NCBI GenBank assembly: GCA_964006375.1
Contig: OZ023265.1
Location: 150,078,769-150,142,768, forward strand
Reading direction: 5' to 3'
Origin: Tillus elongatus
Lineage: Eukaryota; Arthropoda; Insecta; Coleoptera; Cleridae
DNA: 64,000 nucleotides
Shown: piece after piece, positions 1-13,205 of the stretch
Position numbering within the stretch: the first letter of the stretch is position 1
How the letters are laid out: every line of letters begins with the position of its first letter
Made by a program: the position numbers and the translations under genes
Notes under the pieces: generated by a model
What the model was told of the DNA's origin: nothing
Databases searched by the model: none
Seen by the model: only the letters and a program-made list of their open reading frames with translations

Positions 1-56
1 CAAATAATTTTTTTCTGTCAGTTTGACATTAACCGGTTTAGTAACTAATTCCTAAA

Positions 57-1104
57 ATGCCTCAAATATTTACCCATAGGGAATGTGCGGATATGATTTG
101 TGTAATGGAAACTCTGTTCACACAGTTAACGAACGCCGACAGCGATTTCCTAACCGAAGGGTGCCTAATAGAAAAAAATTTCAAATACTTACCGTTAGAG
201 CTCAGGAAACTGGTGTTTTTCCGAGCGCAAGGATTTTTAGTGAAGGAAAAGGTACTTACATACCAACCAAAGAAAACATCCTCAACCTTGTTGAAGAAAA
301 CCTGAGGGAGAATACCAGGAGGATTGTAAATCAACTCAGAATATCACACAAAACCGTTTTCAATACGCTCAAGAAAAATCGGCCAAAGCCTTTCCATGTC
401 CAGTCAGCCAGTTCAACATCTTGAAGGTGGCGATAACATTTCAAGGTTACAATTTTGTGAATGGGTTCGTGAAAATTAGACAGTAAGTGAATACATTTTA
501 ATGAGTGATGAGGCTCAATTCACTCGTGATGGTATAAATAATTTTCACAATGAACGCTGACAGTCGGGAAATACCCTAATGCTACGTTTGAACACAATTT
601 TTAGCATAGATTCAGCATAAATATTTGGTGTGGCATTATCAATGATCAGTTAGTGGATGCGTTTGCCCTAGATAGGCGTCTTACTGGGGAAGGATATTTA
701 CTGTTCCCAGAAGATCATTTAGCCGAAATTTTAGAGCATATTCCTCTAAATATTCAACAACGCTTATACTTACAGCATGATGGGGCCCCTCCTCTTGTTA
801 CTCTGCAGGTAAGAAATTTTTAAACAATAAGTTTCCTGGGCGCTGGACTGAGAGAGGGGATCTAATAAATTGGCCAGCAAGGTCAGACCTAAACCCACTC
901 GGTTATTTTGTTTGGGGGTGGAGAAAGTCGTTGGTGTACGCTACTAGGGTAAACACAAGGGAAGCATTGCCTGATCGCATTAGAAATGCGGCCGCTGTAA
1001 TAAGAAATAATCTCAACGCTATTAATCGTGCTATTCGCACCATCAATAAAAGAGCAAACAAGTAAATTGAAGTTGGTGGTGGTATTTTTGAAGATGTTTT
1101 CTAA
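57..1104 (+). pseudogene. mariner-like (DD41D-type) transposase, frameshifted relic
   Basis: Reads as a cut-and-paste transposase of the Tc1/mariner superfamily. The first part (57-424, split over two frames by a frameshift near 110) has an N-terminal helix-turn-helix of the DUF4817 kind, with the hallmark PNRRVPNR. A conserved block with SDEAQF (first catalytic Asp, near 500) follows, then LQHDGAPP (second Asp, about 775) and SDLNPLGYFVWG near 890-915. The Asp normally found in that last motif is Gly, and one residue is missing just before it, so the third catalytic residue is lost. Further frameshifts and stops occur near 475, 610 and 1062. The last tail-like motif ends at the TAA at 1102. 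The element is dead; clear terminal inverted repeats were not found, and its left end may lie outside the window. Confidence 0.85.
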
Positions 1105-1258
1105 ATATTTACCCTTTATGATATTTCGATTTCTTAATTTCCCTCGTGAACATTGATAAAATAAAAATCAAGGTATTTTTAACTGCATTTATTTTAACAA
1201 TAGTTGACATTCGAACTATAACTTATGTGTTTATTTTTTCTATTTTGACCCCCCGAAT

Positions 1259-1860
1259 CTACCCTTGAAATAGTACTTCCCGTTTTTCCTGCATTCGCGC
1301 TTCCTTTATTTGCTTTATATATTTTTCTTCGCAGTTAATCTGCATACTATTCTCATTTTCTTTATACATATCATTTTCATATTGGCTATACCTTATTTCG
1401 CATATAGCTTTCTCTTTATTTTTAAAAACGTGATCTCCTATCACTGAAATAGTCCTAACTACACTACCATCCTCCCCATTCTTATTTAATATTTTCATTC
1501 TTATCCTTTTGTTGCAAATTACTATGTACTTGTTCAAATAATCAGTTATAATTTCATGCCTTTCCATTTCGTCTGTCCCCATAATTATATCGTATTCCAT
1601 TTCGTCCATTATCAAAAGCTGTAGCTCCAGTTTTGCGTTGTTTATACATATTTCCACAGATATAGTCTCGTTAATTTCCCCAATCTTCTTTCCTTTTGCG
1701 TTTACTAGTGTGACTTAGGTATTTTTACTCTCCCCGCGTTAAAGTGTTGTACGACCCTTCCAGAAATTATTGAGGCTTCTGATCCTGTATCAACTAATAT
1801 CTTCACATCCTTTTTATATAACTTTCCTTTCAAAATTATTAAACCTACATTTTCTTAAAA
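1259..1860 (-). pseudogene. retropepsin-like protease region of an LTR retrotransposon
   Basis: On the minus strand, the segment at about 1740-1830 encodes VDTGSEASIIS, the DTG catalytic motif of retroviral-type aspartic proteases. An in-frame stop follows, then an open stretch (1259-1657) containing a GTDEMERHEIITDY-like motif, typical of the C-terminal half of Ty3/gypsy-type proteases. This would have processed the Gag-Pol polyprotein in virus-like particles. It follows the gag relic in the same orientation, as expected for gag-pro-pol. No reverse transcriptase or integrase follows: the reading ends at 1259 close to the mariner relic, so the element is truncated. LTRs were not seen. The assignment rests on the DTG motif and the gag neighbour. 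Confidence 0.75.
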
Positions 1861-1967
1861 TGTTTCTGCCTCTTTGTCATTTTTAAATATTTCTCTAGGG
1901 TGTTCGTAGACACATGTGTGGTTGGCTTTTGCGTGTGGGTGATTTGCTTTAACGGGTTTGTGCATAT

Positions 1968-3085
1968 TTAAAAATTTGTATGGACAATGGCATTGCCCAT
2001 ACCCCTATTAGGCAGTCTTGCTCTCGTCGCCTCCACTGCATCACTCATTATTCTAATTCCTTCCTGCTGGTCGTCACCTCTTTGTTTTCGTATTGCCCCC
2101 GTTTCAGCACCTGGTATTTGCCTTTCTTCCGCAGCATTGTTCATCTGTCTCATAGCATTCAATCTGGGTCTAAATTCACCAGCCCTTCTCTCATCCTGTC
2201 GATTGTAGTCGTTTCGGTTGTCATTTTCTTTCCCTATTATAAATCTCTCTATTTTGATTCCTAGCTCTATCATAGTTGTTCCTGTTGTTGTCATATCCGT
2301 CGTTGTACCTTCTTTGTCCACTTTGATAGTCCCTTTGTTCATTGTTGTAGTTATTCCGCTCATTATACCGTTTGTTGTTGTTATTTTGTTTGTTGTCTCT
2401 TCCTTGTCCATTCTGGTAATCTCTTCTTTCATTGTAGTTGTTCCGTTCGTTGTATCTGTTGTTGTTATTCTGTCCAGAGTTTCTGTTGCCATTTTATTGT
2501 CCATTCCTCCTTTGTCCTTCTTCGTTCCTCCTTCGCCACTCTTCTCTTTCAGTATTTCTTTCGTTATATCTGTCCCTCATTGTTCTCTGGACCCGTTGTA
2601 GGTAGTTTATGAGTTGGTCCAAGGTTCTTATATTTTGTATCCCTATTATTTCAGCTATCTCGGTTTTGAAGTGCCTGGCAATATACACTATAATTTCTTC
2701 TTCCCTCATCTTTGGCGTCAGGTGCTGCGCCATATCGTAAATGTGCAATGCGTAGCTATACAATTCTCTGGGGTCGTTGGGATCGTGTTTGCCAAAGCAC
2801 AGCTTTTCTCTGACAATGTCCTGCTGTGCTTCTCCCCAATAATGGCTTATAAACTTCTCCTGAAAGTCTTCCATGTTCTCAATTCCTTCTTCCTTACTGG
2901 TGAACCATATTAATGAATCCCCTTTTAAACTCTGCCTTATAATTTCCTTCATGTCCTGCGCATCATATATGTTTCTGAGCTTGTTCAGGAGGCTCGTAAT
3001 AAATACCTTGGGGTGTAGTTTGTCTACATGTCCGGTGAATTTGAGTCCAGTTCGTTCGTTGTTTGGTATATAATTATTTCATTCC
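1968..3085 (-). pseudogene. gag region of a Ty3/gypsy-like retrotransposon
   Basis: The best-preserved part (2494-2952, minus) is a 152-residue open stretch with the look of a retrotransposon Gag capsid: SLKGDSLIWF, FQEKFISHYW and a following helical region with LTPKMREEEII. An N-terminal continuation without a start is readable to about 3085. Downstream (1968-2504) a low-complexity Asn/Arg/Tyr-rich tail is readable only in a shifted frame; the open frame recorded there, rich in Thr and Met, is the shifted reading. Such tails replace or flank nucleic-acid-binding zinc knuckles in some insect elements. It is broken by frameshifts and sits just upstream of the protease. A Gag role in particle assembly is family knowledge; the specific clade is inferred. 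Confidence 0.75.
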
Positions 3086-3284
3086 CCATGCCTGCTCACA
3101 TTTGCCGCTCCATTCTCTCTAATTTTTGTTTCATATTTTCTTATATTCTGACGCTCTATGCAGTCAGTCGCTGTTCTGTCTCATCCTTTTTTTTAATCAT
3201 CCACATTTACTCTAGCCACTTGCTCTACTCTTTCTACTTTTTCATTCGTCTCTGTTAGTTTGTCACCTATCTGATTCTGATAGG

Positions 3285-4175
<891 letters not shown>

Positions 4176-4689
4176 TCTATCTGGTTTTGAATTTAGGCGA
4201 CAGAGATAGAGTTTGCAAATGTAATTTAAACCTTATGCTTAAATGATAAAATATCAGTCGAACATGACGTGTATAAAAGCGAGAACATCTCTATCGAAGT
4301 GAATTATTTTGAAATGCTAGGTACATCCCTCCAAAAGAATATATGTTACTTATATAGAACATATTCCTTAATCACATAATATACCAAAATATTTGGAGTG
4401 GGTATCGTTCGACCGACAGCGCCTACATGTATGCAACCCCTGCATACATCAATTCATTTAGGCGGACGTACGATAATTTATTGGTCGAGTGTATTTCATC
4501 GCGGTAGTTTTTAAGTTTATGCAATAGGCAATTTGCTTAACACCTTTGCGTGTTAATATAGTATACCTATGATTAAGTTGAAAGAACCCTTGTTTTGGAT
4601 ATATAAGACCATTTTAAAGCAAACCTAAATAGCCAAACTAACAGATCTTTTCTCATATTTGAAAAAAAAGGCACCTAATAAGAGTTATC

Positions 4690-5400
4690 CATTTGCAATA
4701 ACAAAATAGTGTTGACGCAGCAAGTGCGTTTTGGTAGCGAATTTGTTGTGGTACCGAGTTTTAAAAAAATGGTAATCAAATAGTAAATACAGGTATTAAA
4801 AAAAGTTTGTCATTCATTTCAAATCTTAAATCCTTACCATTCAGCTAGAATCTTCAAAAATCTTGATACATATATAGTGAAGCCTTCAGAAAAGCACACA
4901 TTTATTCCGATACTTGAGAAAAATTAATAAAAGGCATCTGATAATATTTGTTGATTCGCAATAAGAAAAAGTGTGGGCGCAGCAAATGCGTAATGGTAAC
5001 AAATTTCCATAAAAAATTCCTGTTGTTAAACAGTAAATATTTGTTAACAAACTTGTATGCAGAAAGTTACTTGTGGTAGCGAGTTTTATTTTTTTAAATG
5101 GTAAATAGTAAATAAAAGTATACAAAAAGTCTACATACAGCAACTGCTTTGTTGCAAAGAGTTATAAAAATATTTCAAATCTTAATAAGCGAGAATTTTT
5201 AATAATCTTGATGCATATATAGTCACACCTTTACAAAAGTATACATTTATTCTGATATATTTGAAAAAATTTATAAAAGGCGCCTTAATAAGGTTTGTTT
5301 ATAACAACAAAAAAAGTGTGGCCGCAGCAAGTGCGTAATGGCAGCGAATTTTCATAAAACAGACTTAAATTAAAATAGTAAATATATATCCGATTGTTTA
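4690..5400 (+). repeat. three degenerate modules of the GCAGCAAGTGCG repeat family
   Basis: The head motif of the TA-core repeat family recurs at about 4717 (GCAGCAAGTGCGTTTTGG), 4979 (GCAGCAAATGCGTAATGG) and 5322 (GCAGCAAGTGCGTAATGG), each followed by a variant of GAATTT and by similar A/T-rich text. They look like old, diverged tandem-like insertions. No coding potential. Confidence 0.65.
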
Positions 5401-5731
5401 AAAATTTTTTAAGTTTTTGAGACCATTTCAGTTCCAACCTTATTTATCTGTCAGTTTATGATTAATAACCGGACAATTTAATTTGTGATCAATGAATATT
5501 ATAAAAATGTGCAGATTGAGAAATGTTATATGTCGGGAGAACTGCCTACTGAGTTTATAAAGAATTAAAGTATTACTATGGTATTTCAAAAACAGTAAAT
5601 TGCCGAAAATGCAACCAGCATAAGAAAAGTGTACAATCATGTGGCGAACATTCTGCTACTTATAATGAAAGGTCTGGACGCGACAACGTGAGCTATGAAA
5701 GTGAGTGTTAATATAAATAATCTAAAATTTT

Positions 5732-5733
5732 TG

Positions 5734-5798
<65 letters not shown>
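5732..5798. repeat. (TA)n microsatellite
   Basis: Pure TA array of about 66 bases. Confidence 0.97.
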
Positions 5799-5801
<3 letters not shown>

Positions 5802-5985
5802 TTAGATGGAGAAAGAAAGAGGCAGAACTAAATTTGAAAATTAGTATGTCAAAATTTGAAGTATGTTATTCAGAGGATAGCTGTCAAACATTATTGGAAT
5901 GACATTTGGTAAAATTATGTGAAAATACTTCACAAGTCAACGACTTATATGTATTGACATGCTGTATAATTATGGCCATTAAAGA

Positions 5986-5998
5986 ATATTATTATTAT

Positions 5999-6071
<73 letters not shown>

Positions 6072-6080
6072 TTATTATTT
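5986..6080. repeat. (TA)n microsatellite framed by ATT repeats
   Basis: TA array at about 6004-6067 bounded on both sides by short ATT-trinucleotide runs. Confidence 0.95.
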
Positions 6081-7877
6081 TATGGCAGTGAAATATTTTT
6101 ATTACCTTTCGCCCTCGGTAATATATTTTGAAAAATATATTTGCAGAAAATAAGCATTAAAAAAATAATATAAAAGACAGCTTTTTCTTTGTTTATTTTG
6201 TTCATTATTTAAAAAAAAGGCAAAATAAATTTTGAAAATTAAGTTTGCCGCCAATAAAGACATGAAAAATAATGTAGGACGGCTTTCTTGAAAATATTTG
6301 GCAATAAAAGAAGAAAATAGAAAGTTTATGAAAATCTGGTTTTTCTTTCAATCAAATTGTTTTAATGACAAAATTGTTTAAAACATATCAGTCGATTTTT
6401 TTACGACAATAACAGAACTGCCTGTCATTCTCCATAGTTTCTTTGAGTGTGGAGATTGTAATTCAGGCTTACAACTATTTATATATTCTTCAAAAACAAC
6501 GATTTATCCATAAGTATATTTATTTATATCTAACTCCAGAATTTTTTTACACAAATAACTTTAATGGCATGACCACATATTCTGTCTACAATGATTTTTT
6601 CTTCATTGCCTATATACATTTATAAAAAAAGAAATACTTAACCTTATGCCCTCCACCATAAATTTTCAAACAATTGTGCAACTATGCATTATAAAATGTG
6701 AAAAAGTAGATGCCATCAAAGATCACTTTCTTGAAAATAAATGCCTAATTATATGTGGCTTCACTTTAAATCACATTTTTGTAATTAAAATATGGAATAA
6801 ATCTTATATCAATCGATTTTTTTATTATAAAATGACCTTTTCATTAAGGTGAGTCAGGATTGAGTTTCATACATATTTACATATAACAATCAATTACTCA
6901 TAAGTATGTTTATTTGTATCTAATAACTCAACATCTTTTTTTACACAAATAACTTTATTATGTAAGGCATTTTAATTATATAAAGAGTGTATATTGCCCC
7001 GCGCGCATATAAATTGGCATTTTTATTTCAATTTCGCTTATATGTTATGTTTTACAACTAAATATGAAGCAGGGATCAATATTAGGCTTCAGCCAGTCGG
7101 CCAGACAAATACTGAAAAAAGCGGTATTCTCGGTCAAATCGCGGCTCTATTGTAGTGTCGACTTTACGATGTGTCGGCCGAACGAACTGTCGGCCGAACG
7201 ATATGCCACGAAATATTTGTGTTCTTTGGGATTTTCCAGTCACAAATCTTGTATTGTTTCGGCAGCAAATCAGTTAAAGTTCAAAATGATGAAGAAATTA
7301 TGTTTATCTTGCTGAATAAGTATATGATACGGCAAAATGAATTTAAAAACCCTGGCAGCAGCTATTTTAAAGCTCACTGTAATAAAAGTCAAATTTCTGG
7401 TATTTCCAATTTTGGTCTGATTCTTGAATTAAAATTTTGAATGCGTTGCGAACGACTCACTATATGACATGTATATATTGTTGCAATCAGAAACACATGT
7501 GGCCTATAGAAGAATAAATAATAAACAGATCTTGGTTTAAAAATACATGTGTTTAGTTTGTATCTCGAAAAGCAATGTTCAATAAATGTATTATTGAGAA
7601 ATGAATTAAACGCAGAAGAAAATTTTCAACACTACTACATTTATCATTTCTCTAAGTGAAAAACAAAAAAAAATTATAAGGTTACATCTTAGGTGAACTA
7701 TTCTGTATATAATACTTAATATAATTTAATTTCATCATCACCGTAATGTTCCCTTGTCATCGCCACAATGGCACTCTTTGTCACAAACAGTTTTTTTAAT
7801 TTAACATAAAAATGTAAATTGTCATTTCTCACTATGATCCCCCTGCACTATTTTAAGACACCCTTGTTTTTGCATAG
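6081..7877. other. non-coding stretch upstream of the host exon
   Basis: AT-rich DNA with no recognisable gene; probably intron of the host gene. A 16-base unit containing TGTCGGCCGAACGA is directly repeated at about 7171-7200. A pyrimidine-rich tract ending in TAG at 7875-7877 supplies the splice acceptor of the following exon. Confidence 0.5.
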
Positions 7878-8078
7878 AACCTGATATCGCAGACGACACT
7901 GCAGCGGAAAAAATCCTTACCCGATGTCCAAGAGTTACCTCGTGCAACATTGGCAATGCCAAGAGAGGAAGTGTCAGCCTTGGGATCAGCGAGACGGGAG
8001 GAAGTCCGCCGAATGGCTGACGAGAACGAGAGACTGCGTGCCAACCCCCTGCTCTATCTAGTCAGTCCACAGGTCAAG
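7878..8078 (+). CDS. penultimate exon of a tail-anchored coiled-coil-type protein
   Basis: A 201-base, 67-codon open exon. Upstream is a pyrimidine-rich tract ending in TAG (acceptor at 7876-7877; CAG at 7890-7892 is an alternative in the same frame), downstream AAG/GTAATA (donor at 8079). It encodes a polar, charged segment with QRKKSLPDVQELPR near its start and REEVRRMADENERLR near its end, a likely helix, finishing in LLYLVSPQVK. Its GC content is clearly higher than its surroundings. It ends in phase 0, as required to join the exon at 52778, which supplies a membrane anchor. The ATG inside is not a start: the frame is open from the acceptor, and the 5' part of the gene lies outside the window. 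I do not recognise the family. Confidence 0.7.
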
Positions 8079-8084
8079 GTAATA

Positions 8085-9087
8085 ACGGACTATTCGACTA
8101 ATAGTTGTTGTCATCATGTGCTACGTCGATTACTACTACAACTAACCGATTCTGTCTGTAATACGTTAAAGCATTGTTTGTCATATGTGTTAGTTGTAAG
8201 AAATGTCAGATTTTATTTTCCATGGTAAACCATTTAAATTCAAAATATTATGTTAAATGTCAATAAGTCTATGTTAGTGTATGTTAAGACTATAAAATAA
8301 TTAAATTGATAGTTTAGTTATGATTTGCAACATTTTAAGTAAGCAATCCAAATAATACTAAGAAAAAAGCAAATGTCAGTAAATTATTAATAACAATCAG
8401 ACGATAGTCTTATCGATAAATATTCAGTTAGATTTACAAATAGTTATACAATAAATGACTGGTTGATTCGTGAAATGCTTCATTGCAAAAAAATACACAA
8501 AACAGATAAAATTTGTAAAACAAAAGGGCTCAGTTTACAGATTATAGTTCTGACTTTTAACTGACGTTTTTAAGACACTAAAACTTGAATACTAGGTGTT
8601 CCAGAGGTAATGGTACAGAGAGGAGCAGTCAGTTCATAGCTTTGAGAAAACAAAATCAAAACAGATACAGACTATTAAATTGAAATGAAATCTCGATTTT
8701 CTTCGATTTCTAAAAGAGTATTTGACGTGTTGTGTTCAAAAGTGGTATAGTATATATCATAAATGTTTGCGTGTGTATAAAATCAGGTAGGACCTATGTT
8801 TCGTTGGTGAACAAATTAAATGAGCAAGTTATGTACTAAACATATGTCTTCTAACCGCTAAGACATCCAAGCGATAAATTCTAGCGGAATTAAAAAGAGT
8901 TTGATATAAATAATTGTCGTAGCGCTAGTTAGTGGCCGAGTTCATCAGGCGCCAACAGTGGTCAACAGTTGAATAGTTGTGTCAACCTATGCGTTCACCA
9001 ATACCGCTGATTTTCTGCCGGAACTACACTGTTGCTGTTTTGTCAAAGCGGAATGACAGTCAAACGTCACAAAATAGTGCTTGTCAA
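8085..9087. other. intron DNA without recognisable features
   Basis: About 1 kb of AT-rich sequence; no gene, repeat array or transposon end seen. Confidence 0.5.
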
Positions 9088-11846
9088 GAGTGTGTCCCAT
9101 TTACTGTTACAATTACTGATAGGGAGACGGTTAAATTAGCAATGTTTTGTAGAATTACATGCTCAGGCCAAATATGACTTGTATTTTGCCCTGTCTCTTT
9201 TCGTTTTCGAGTTATTTTGAAAAAGCCAAAATTTGTCGATTTCTTTTTTCTTCAATATCTAAGTAGGCGTTGATCTGACATGTCTAAGACTTGCACATTA
9301 TCAGGACACTTTTTACATAGTAATATTTTTGTGCTATTCTCAACTTTGTATTGTCATTGGTTTTTGAGCTACAGGTATCAACGTTTGTTTTTATTATGGC
9401 AGCCATATTGCATTTTTTTATCATGTGATAACCTGTGAAAAGAGCTTTCCAACTATGTACAACCTGCTTGAGAAATATTGTAATTGCACTGACAGTTTTG
9501 GTAAAAACCGTTTTGAGAATACTAGGCTATGAAATCCAATACCACAAAACAATTGACAAAAAAAGTGTTCAAAAAGCAGTATGCGATGGAGTCTAACAAT
9601 AGACTTCTACTTTTAACATAATTTTCCGTAATGATTCACGATAAAAAAAGGAGGAACTTTGAGCACACCAATGAATCGGCCCATTATTACAAATGATATT
9701 TTACATTACAACATTATCCTAAAATGTTATAATTTAATTAAGTAGGTAAACCTAGTAAATAACTAAATTTACTAACAGAACTCAATAAAAAGCAGATTAA
9801 TGATTTACGAAGACACCTTTGAAAATTGTTTGATTTTTAAACCGAAAAATAACAGAAGAAAGGTTGCTATGAATATAACACTATCGCGACAATTAAGAAT
9901 ACTGTCATTCTTAATTATCTGAACTTGAGATGTATTTAACACGTTGTTTAAAATTTGCTACTAAACAGTTTGTTTCCTGTTTATTTTAAATATTATTCAA
10001 CAATATGTTCAGTAATGAAGAATAGGTTGACATGTTGGAATGTTATATTCGTTCTAACCGAAATACTGATACAGCTGCAAATTCATAGCAAAACAACTAC
10101 CCGGAAAGACGACAACAAAACACCAAAATATTTCACAGGGTAGTGACCAATCTATTGAACGACGGTAGCTGTCACGCAAAGAAACTACCAATGCCTAGAA
10201 ATGAAGAAAGAAATAATGCCGTCTTAGAGGTTTCAAACAAAAACCCTCCGCAATCTGTTCGGTTTTATGGTGAACAAATTGACGTACCAAAAATTACGGT
10301 ACACCGTGTATTAAAACAAAGTCATTACTATCCATACAAACTTACAATCGTACAAGGCCTAAATGTTGACGATTACCCTAAACGACTTCAATTCTGCAGA
10401 TGGTATCAAGGACAATGTCAGCAAGATGTAAATTTTCATTTGAAAATAATATGGACTGATGAATCCAGATTTATAAATTGTGGTGTGTATAATCGCCATA
10501 ATATGCATTATTGGGCAAATGAAAATCCCCATCTAAAGAAAGAAAGACGATTGCAAGACAGATTTGGTATTAATGTTTGGTGCGGCTTGTTAGGTAAAAA
10601 AACTGTTATTTTTATTTGTAGATTAAACAGTTAATTTAAAAAATGCAGGTAACTTCATTGTTGGTCCGTTCTTTTTTGAAAATAATTTAACTGGGAAAAG
10701 GTATCTTAATCTATTGAGAAATTATATCTTACCAACAATTAGAAGAGTTCATGATAATTTAGACGAGATTTGGTACCAACAAGACGGTTATAGCTCACAA
10801 TGCTAGGATCGTCAAAGAATTTTTGTACCAAAATTTTAATAATGGTGTCATTTATAACAATGGGCCGGTTCATTGGTGTGCTCGAAGTCCTCATATAACC
10901 CATGGATTTTTATTCTTGGGGTAATTTGAAAAATGATGTGTATAAATTCGATCCACCACAAAATATCAATGAATTACGAAACAGAATCACGGAAGATATA
11001 AATCATATTAACCAAAACATCCTCACTAGAGTTTGCAGGCATGTTTCAAAAAGGTGTATAAAGTGCATTGAACAAAACGGTGGCCATATTAAACAATTTT
11101 CTATTTAGTGTATTTTTTAGTTTCTATTTTATTATTTGTTGAGTTCCGTTTCTAATTGTATTGTTTTGTGGAGTTTAAGTTTATATTTGTTATTGCCGGA
11201 TTTCGTTATTAAACAGTTTCACATAAGCATTATTACCTAATTAAGTATTGTAAATTAAATCACAATATTTTTTTATCGTGAATCATTACGGAAAATTATG
11301 TTTAAAGTAGAAGTCTATTGTTAGACTCCATAGCCTTCTGCTTTTTGAACACTTTTTTTGTCATTTGTTTTCTGGTATTGATTTCATAGCCTACTATCCT
11401 GAAAACGGTTTTTCTCCAAATTGTCAGTGCAATTACAAGATTTCTCATGTTGTACATCATTGGAAAGCTCTTTTCACAGCTTATCACATGAGCAAAAAAT
11501 CAAATATGGCTGCCATAATAAAAAGAAACGTTGATACCTGTAGCTCAAAAACAAATGACAATCCAAAGTTGAAAATAGCACAAAAAGATTACTCTGTAAA
11601 AAGTGTCCTGAAAATGTGCAAGGCTTAAACATGTCAGATCAACGCCTACTTAGATATTGAAGAAAAAAGAAATCGACAAATTTTGGATTTTTCAAAATAA
11701 CTCGAAAACAAAAAGAGGCAGGGCAAAATACAAGTCATATTTGGAACAAGCATGAAATTCTACAAAACATTGATAATTTAGCCGTCTCCCTATCTCTAAT
11801 AATAACGAAGATAGCAATACATTCCCATCCAGTTTGGGACACACTG
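9088..11846 (+). mobile_element. mariner-like DD41D element with about 570 bp terminal inverted repeats (copy A)
   Basis: The left arm (about 9088-9649) is the inverted complement of the right arm (about 11269-11846). The right end reads GTTTGGGACACACTG followed by TA; the left end is a decayed version (GAGTGTGTCCC). Between the arms lies a transposase pseudogene. The same right arm recurs at about 43880-44462 beside the related transposase copy, which confirms the boundary. A fragment of the transposase 3' region is also present inverted at 9659-9699 just inside the left arm. Such long inverted repeats are unusual for mariners, which normally have about 30 bp. The copy is inactive. Confidence 0.85.
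10005..11107 (+). pseudogene. DD41D-type mariner transposase with intron (copy A)
   Basis: Starts at ATG 10005 (MFSNEE) and ends in IKQFSI at 11107, matching the copy at 42604-43713 almost throughout. It has an N-terminal helix-turn-helix region, then IWTDESRF (first catalytic Asp, about 10450), and IWYQQDG near 10770 (second Asp). The reading resumes in the same protein only if 10594-10648 is removed; that stretch begins GTAAAA and ends CAG, a 55-base intron. Lesions: TAG at 10023, TAG near 10086, a 2-base loss just after the second Asp and further losses around the third catalytic motif near 10905. It would have cut and joined the element's ends at TA sites; it is now dead. Confidence 0.85.
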
Positions 11847-12299
11847 TATAGTCGCCGGCGGTATTGTAAATATAACCAAATAATACGATCGTCCGGCGAT
11901 TTTCATCTATTGCTTCCTATGCAAGCCGTCAAAAGTACAATTTTAGTTGCCAGTTACAGCGCTTTGCGCCAAGTATATCATTGAATGCCGTAATACCACA
12001 GCATCTTCCATTAAAAATAATGAAAAGCGCCCACAACAATAATTTTGCAGACATCATGTTTAGTATTCAAGTGTTGACCTAAGATTTATTGTTCGGCATA
12101 TAATGATGTTATTTATCTTCTTGCCAAATTTACTGTAAATTTATTTCAATAGAAGAATTGACTAGTGATCCCAAAAAAAACTCTGATTCTTTATGTTATG
12201 GTCCTTAGTCCTAATGGTAACAACAATGCCTAAATAAGTACGTCTGGTCAATGTTATATAAAGTGGAAAATGTAAATACACCTTAAGGTTCGACCATTT

Positions 12300-13205
12300 A
12301 ATACTCTCGTTTAACAACCACATCAAAAACAAAGTCGTCTCAAGCTCCAACGGCAGCAAACCCTTCTCGACTCTTGCTAAATCTATTGTGATTCATTTCC
12401 GCAAGAGCACGATACCACCTCTTGTTTCAGGAGATGAAATGGTTACTACCGCCCTGGGCAAAGCTGAACTTTTTGCCTCGTTGTTCGCCGGCAATTCCAC
12501 TCTCAACCCACCTCCAAATATTCAACCACCAACAGTCCCCAATGTCGCGCATTAAATGACGGATATCATTTTCAAAACTAAAAAGATACGAAACATTCTC
12601 TCTTCTCTTAATACCAGGAAAGCCTTTGGCCTTGACGAGATTCCAGCAATTGGTTTTAAAAAAATGCGCACCAGAACTTGCTCCTGTCCTGACTCGTCTG
12701 TTTCAGACATCTTACAATAGAGGCATATTCCCATGTTAATTGGAAAACTGCTCGAGTACAACCCGTCCCAAAGAAAGGATCCAAAGCGCTTCCTAGCAAC
12801 TACAGGCATATTTCTTTTCTTTCAGTAGTCTCTAAAGTGATGGAAAAGTATATAAACACCGAATCACTAAAATTTCTTTAAAACAGCGCAGATCAACTGC
12901 CGACCTCCTTTCCTTTGTCACCCACTCTTGGAACAAGTCTATGGAACTACACGGTGAATCCCATATTGTCGCTCTAGACATATCCAAAGCATTCGACCAG
13001 GTCTGGCACGCAGCGCTGCTTAATAAACTTCCGGCCTATGGCCTACCACCAAAACTATGTACCAGGACAGCAAATTTTCTCTCCACCTGGAGCATTTCTG
13101 TTGTCATGGATGGCCATTCCTCTAAACAGTATCCAATTAATGCAGGAGTCCCTCAAGGTTCAGCTTTAGCCCCTACTTTGTTTGAGTTGTTCCAGGTGGT
13201 TCTTT
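12300..13205 (+). pseudogene. jockey-type LINE reverse transcriptase fragment
   Basis: Frameshifted reading of a non-LTR reverse transcriptase. Landmarks in order: ALGKAELFASLFAGN (about 12455), TRKAFGLDEIP (about 12615), a VPKKGSK and SNYR-type region near 12770-12800, VVSKVMEKYINTE (about 12826), HIVALDISKAFDQVWHAALLNKL (about 12963, catalytic region A) and INAGVPQGSALAPTLF (about 13137). It stops before the FADD catalytic box. It matches the minus-strand copy at 34740-36340 closely, so both belong to one family. Several stops and frame changes occur between 12550 and 12940. It is a 5'- and 3'-truncated relic without nuclease or tail. Confidence 0.85.

Noticed and set aside
2218..2601. Val/Ile-rich 127-residue open frame on the + strand
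   Set aside because: Antisense of the low-complexity gag tail; hydrophobic only because the gag codons are Asn/Arg/Tyr-rich.
6646..6852. 68-residue open frame as a small gene
   Set aside because: No start context, codon bias or similarity that I can defend; typical chance frame in AT-rich DNA.
7064..7440. Overlapping open frames upstream of the host exon
   Set aside because: Partly translate a 16-base tandem repeat; no recognisable domain.
8073..8079. Alternative donor CAG/GTCAAG six bases upstream
   Set aside because: GTCAAG is a poorer donor than GTAATA, though it also keeps phase 0 and cannot be excluded without transcripts.
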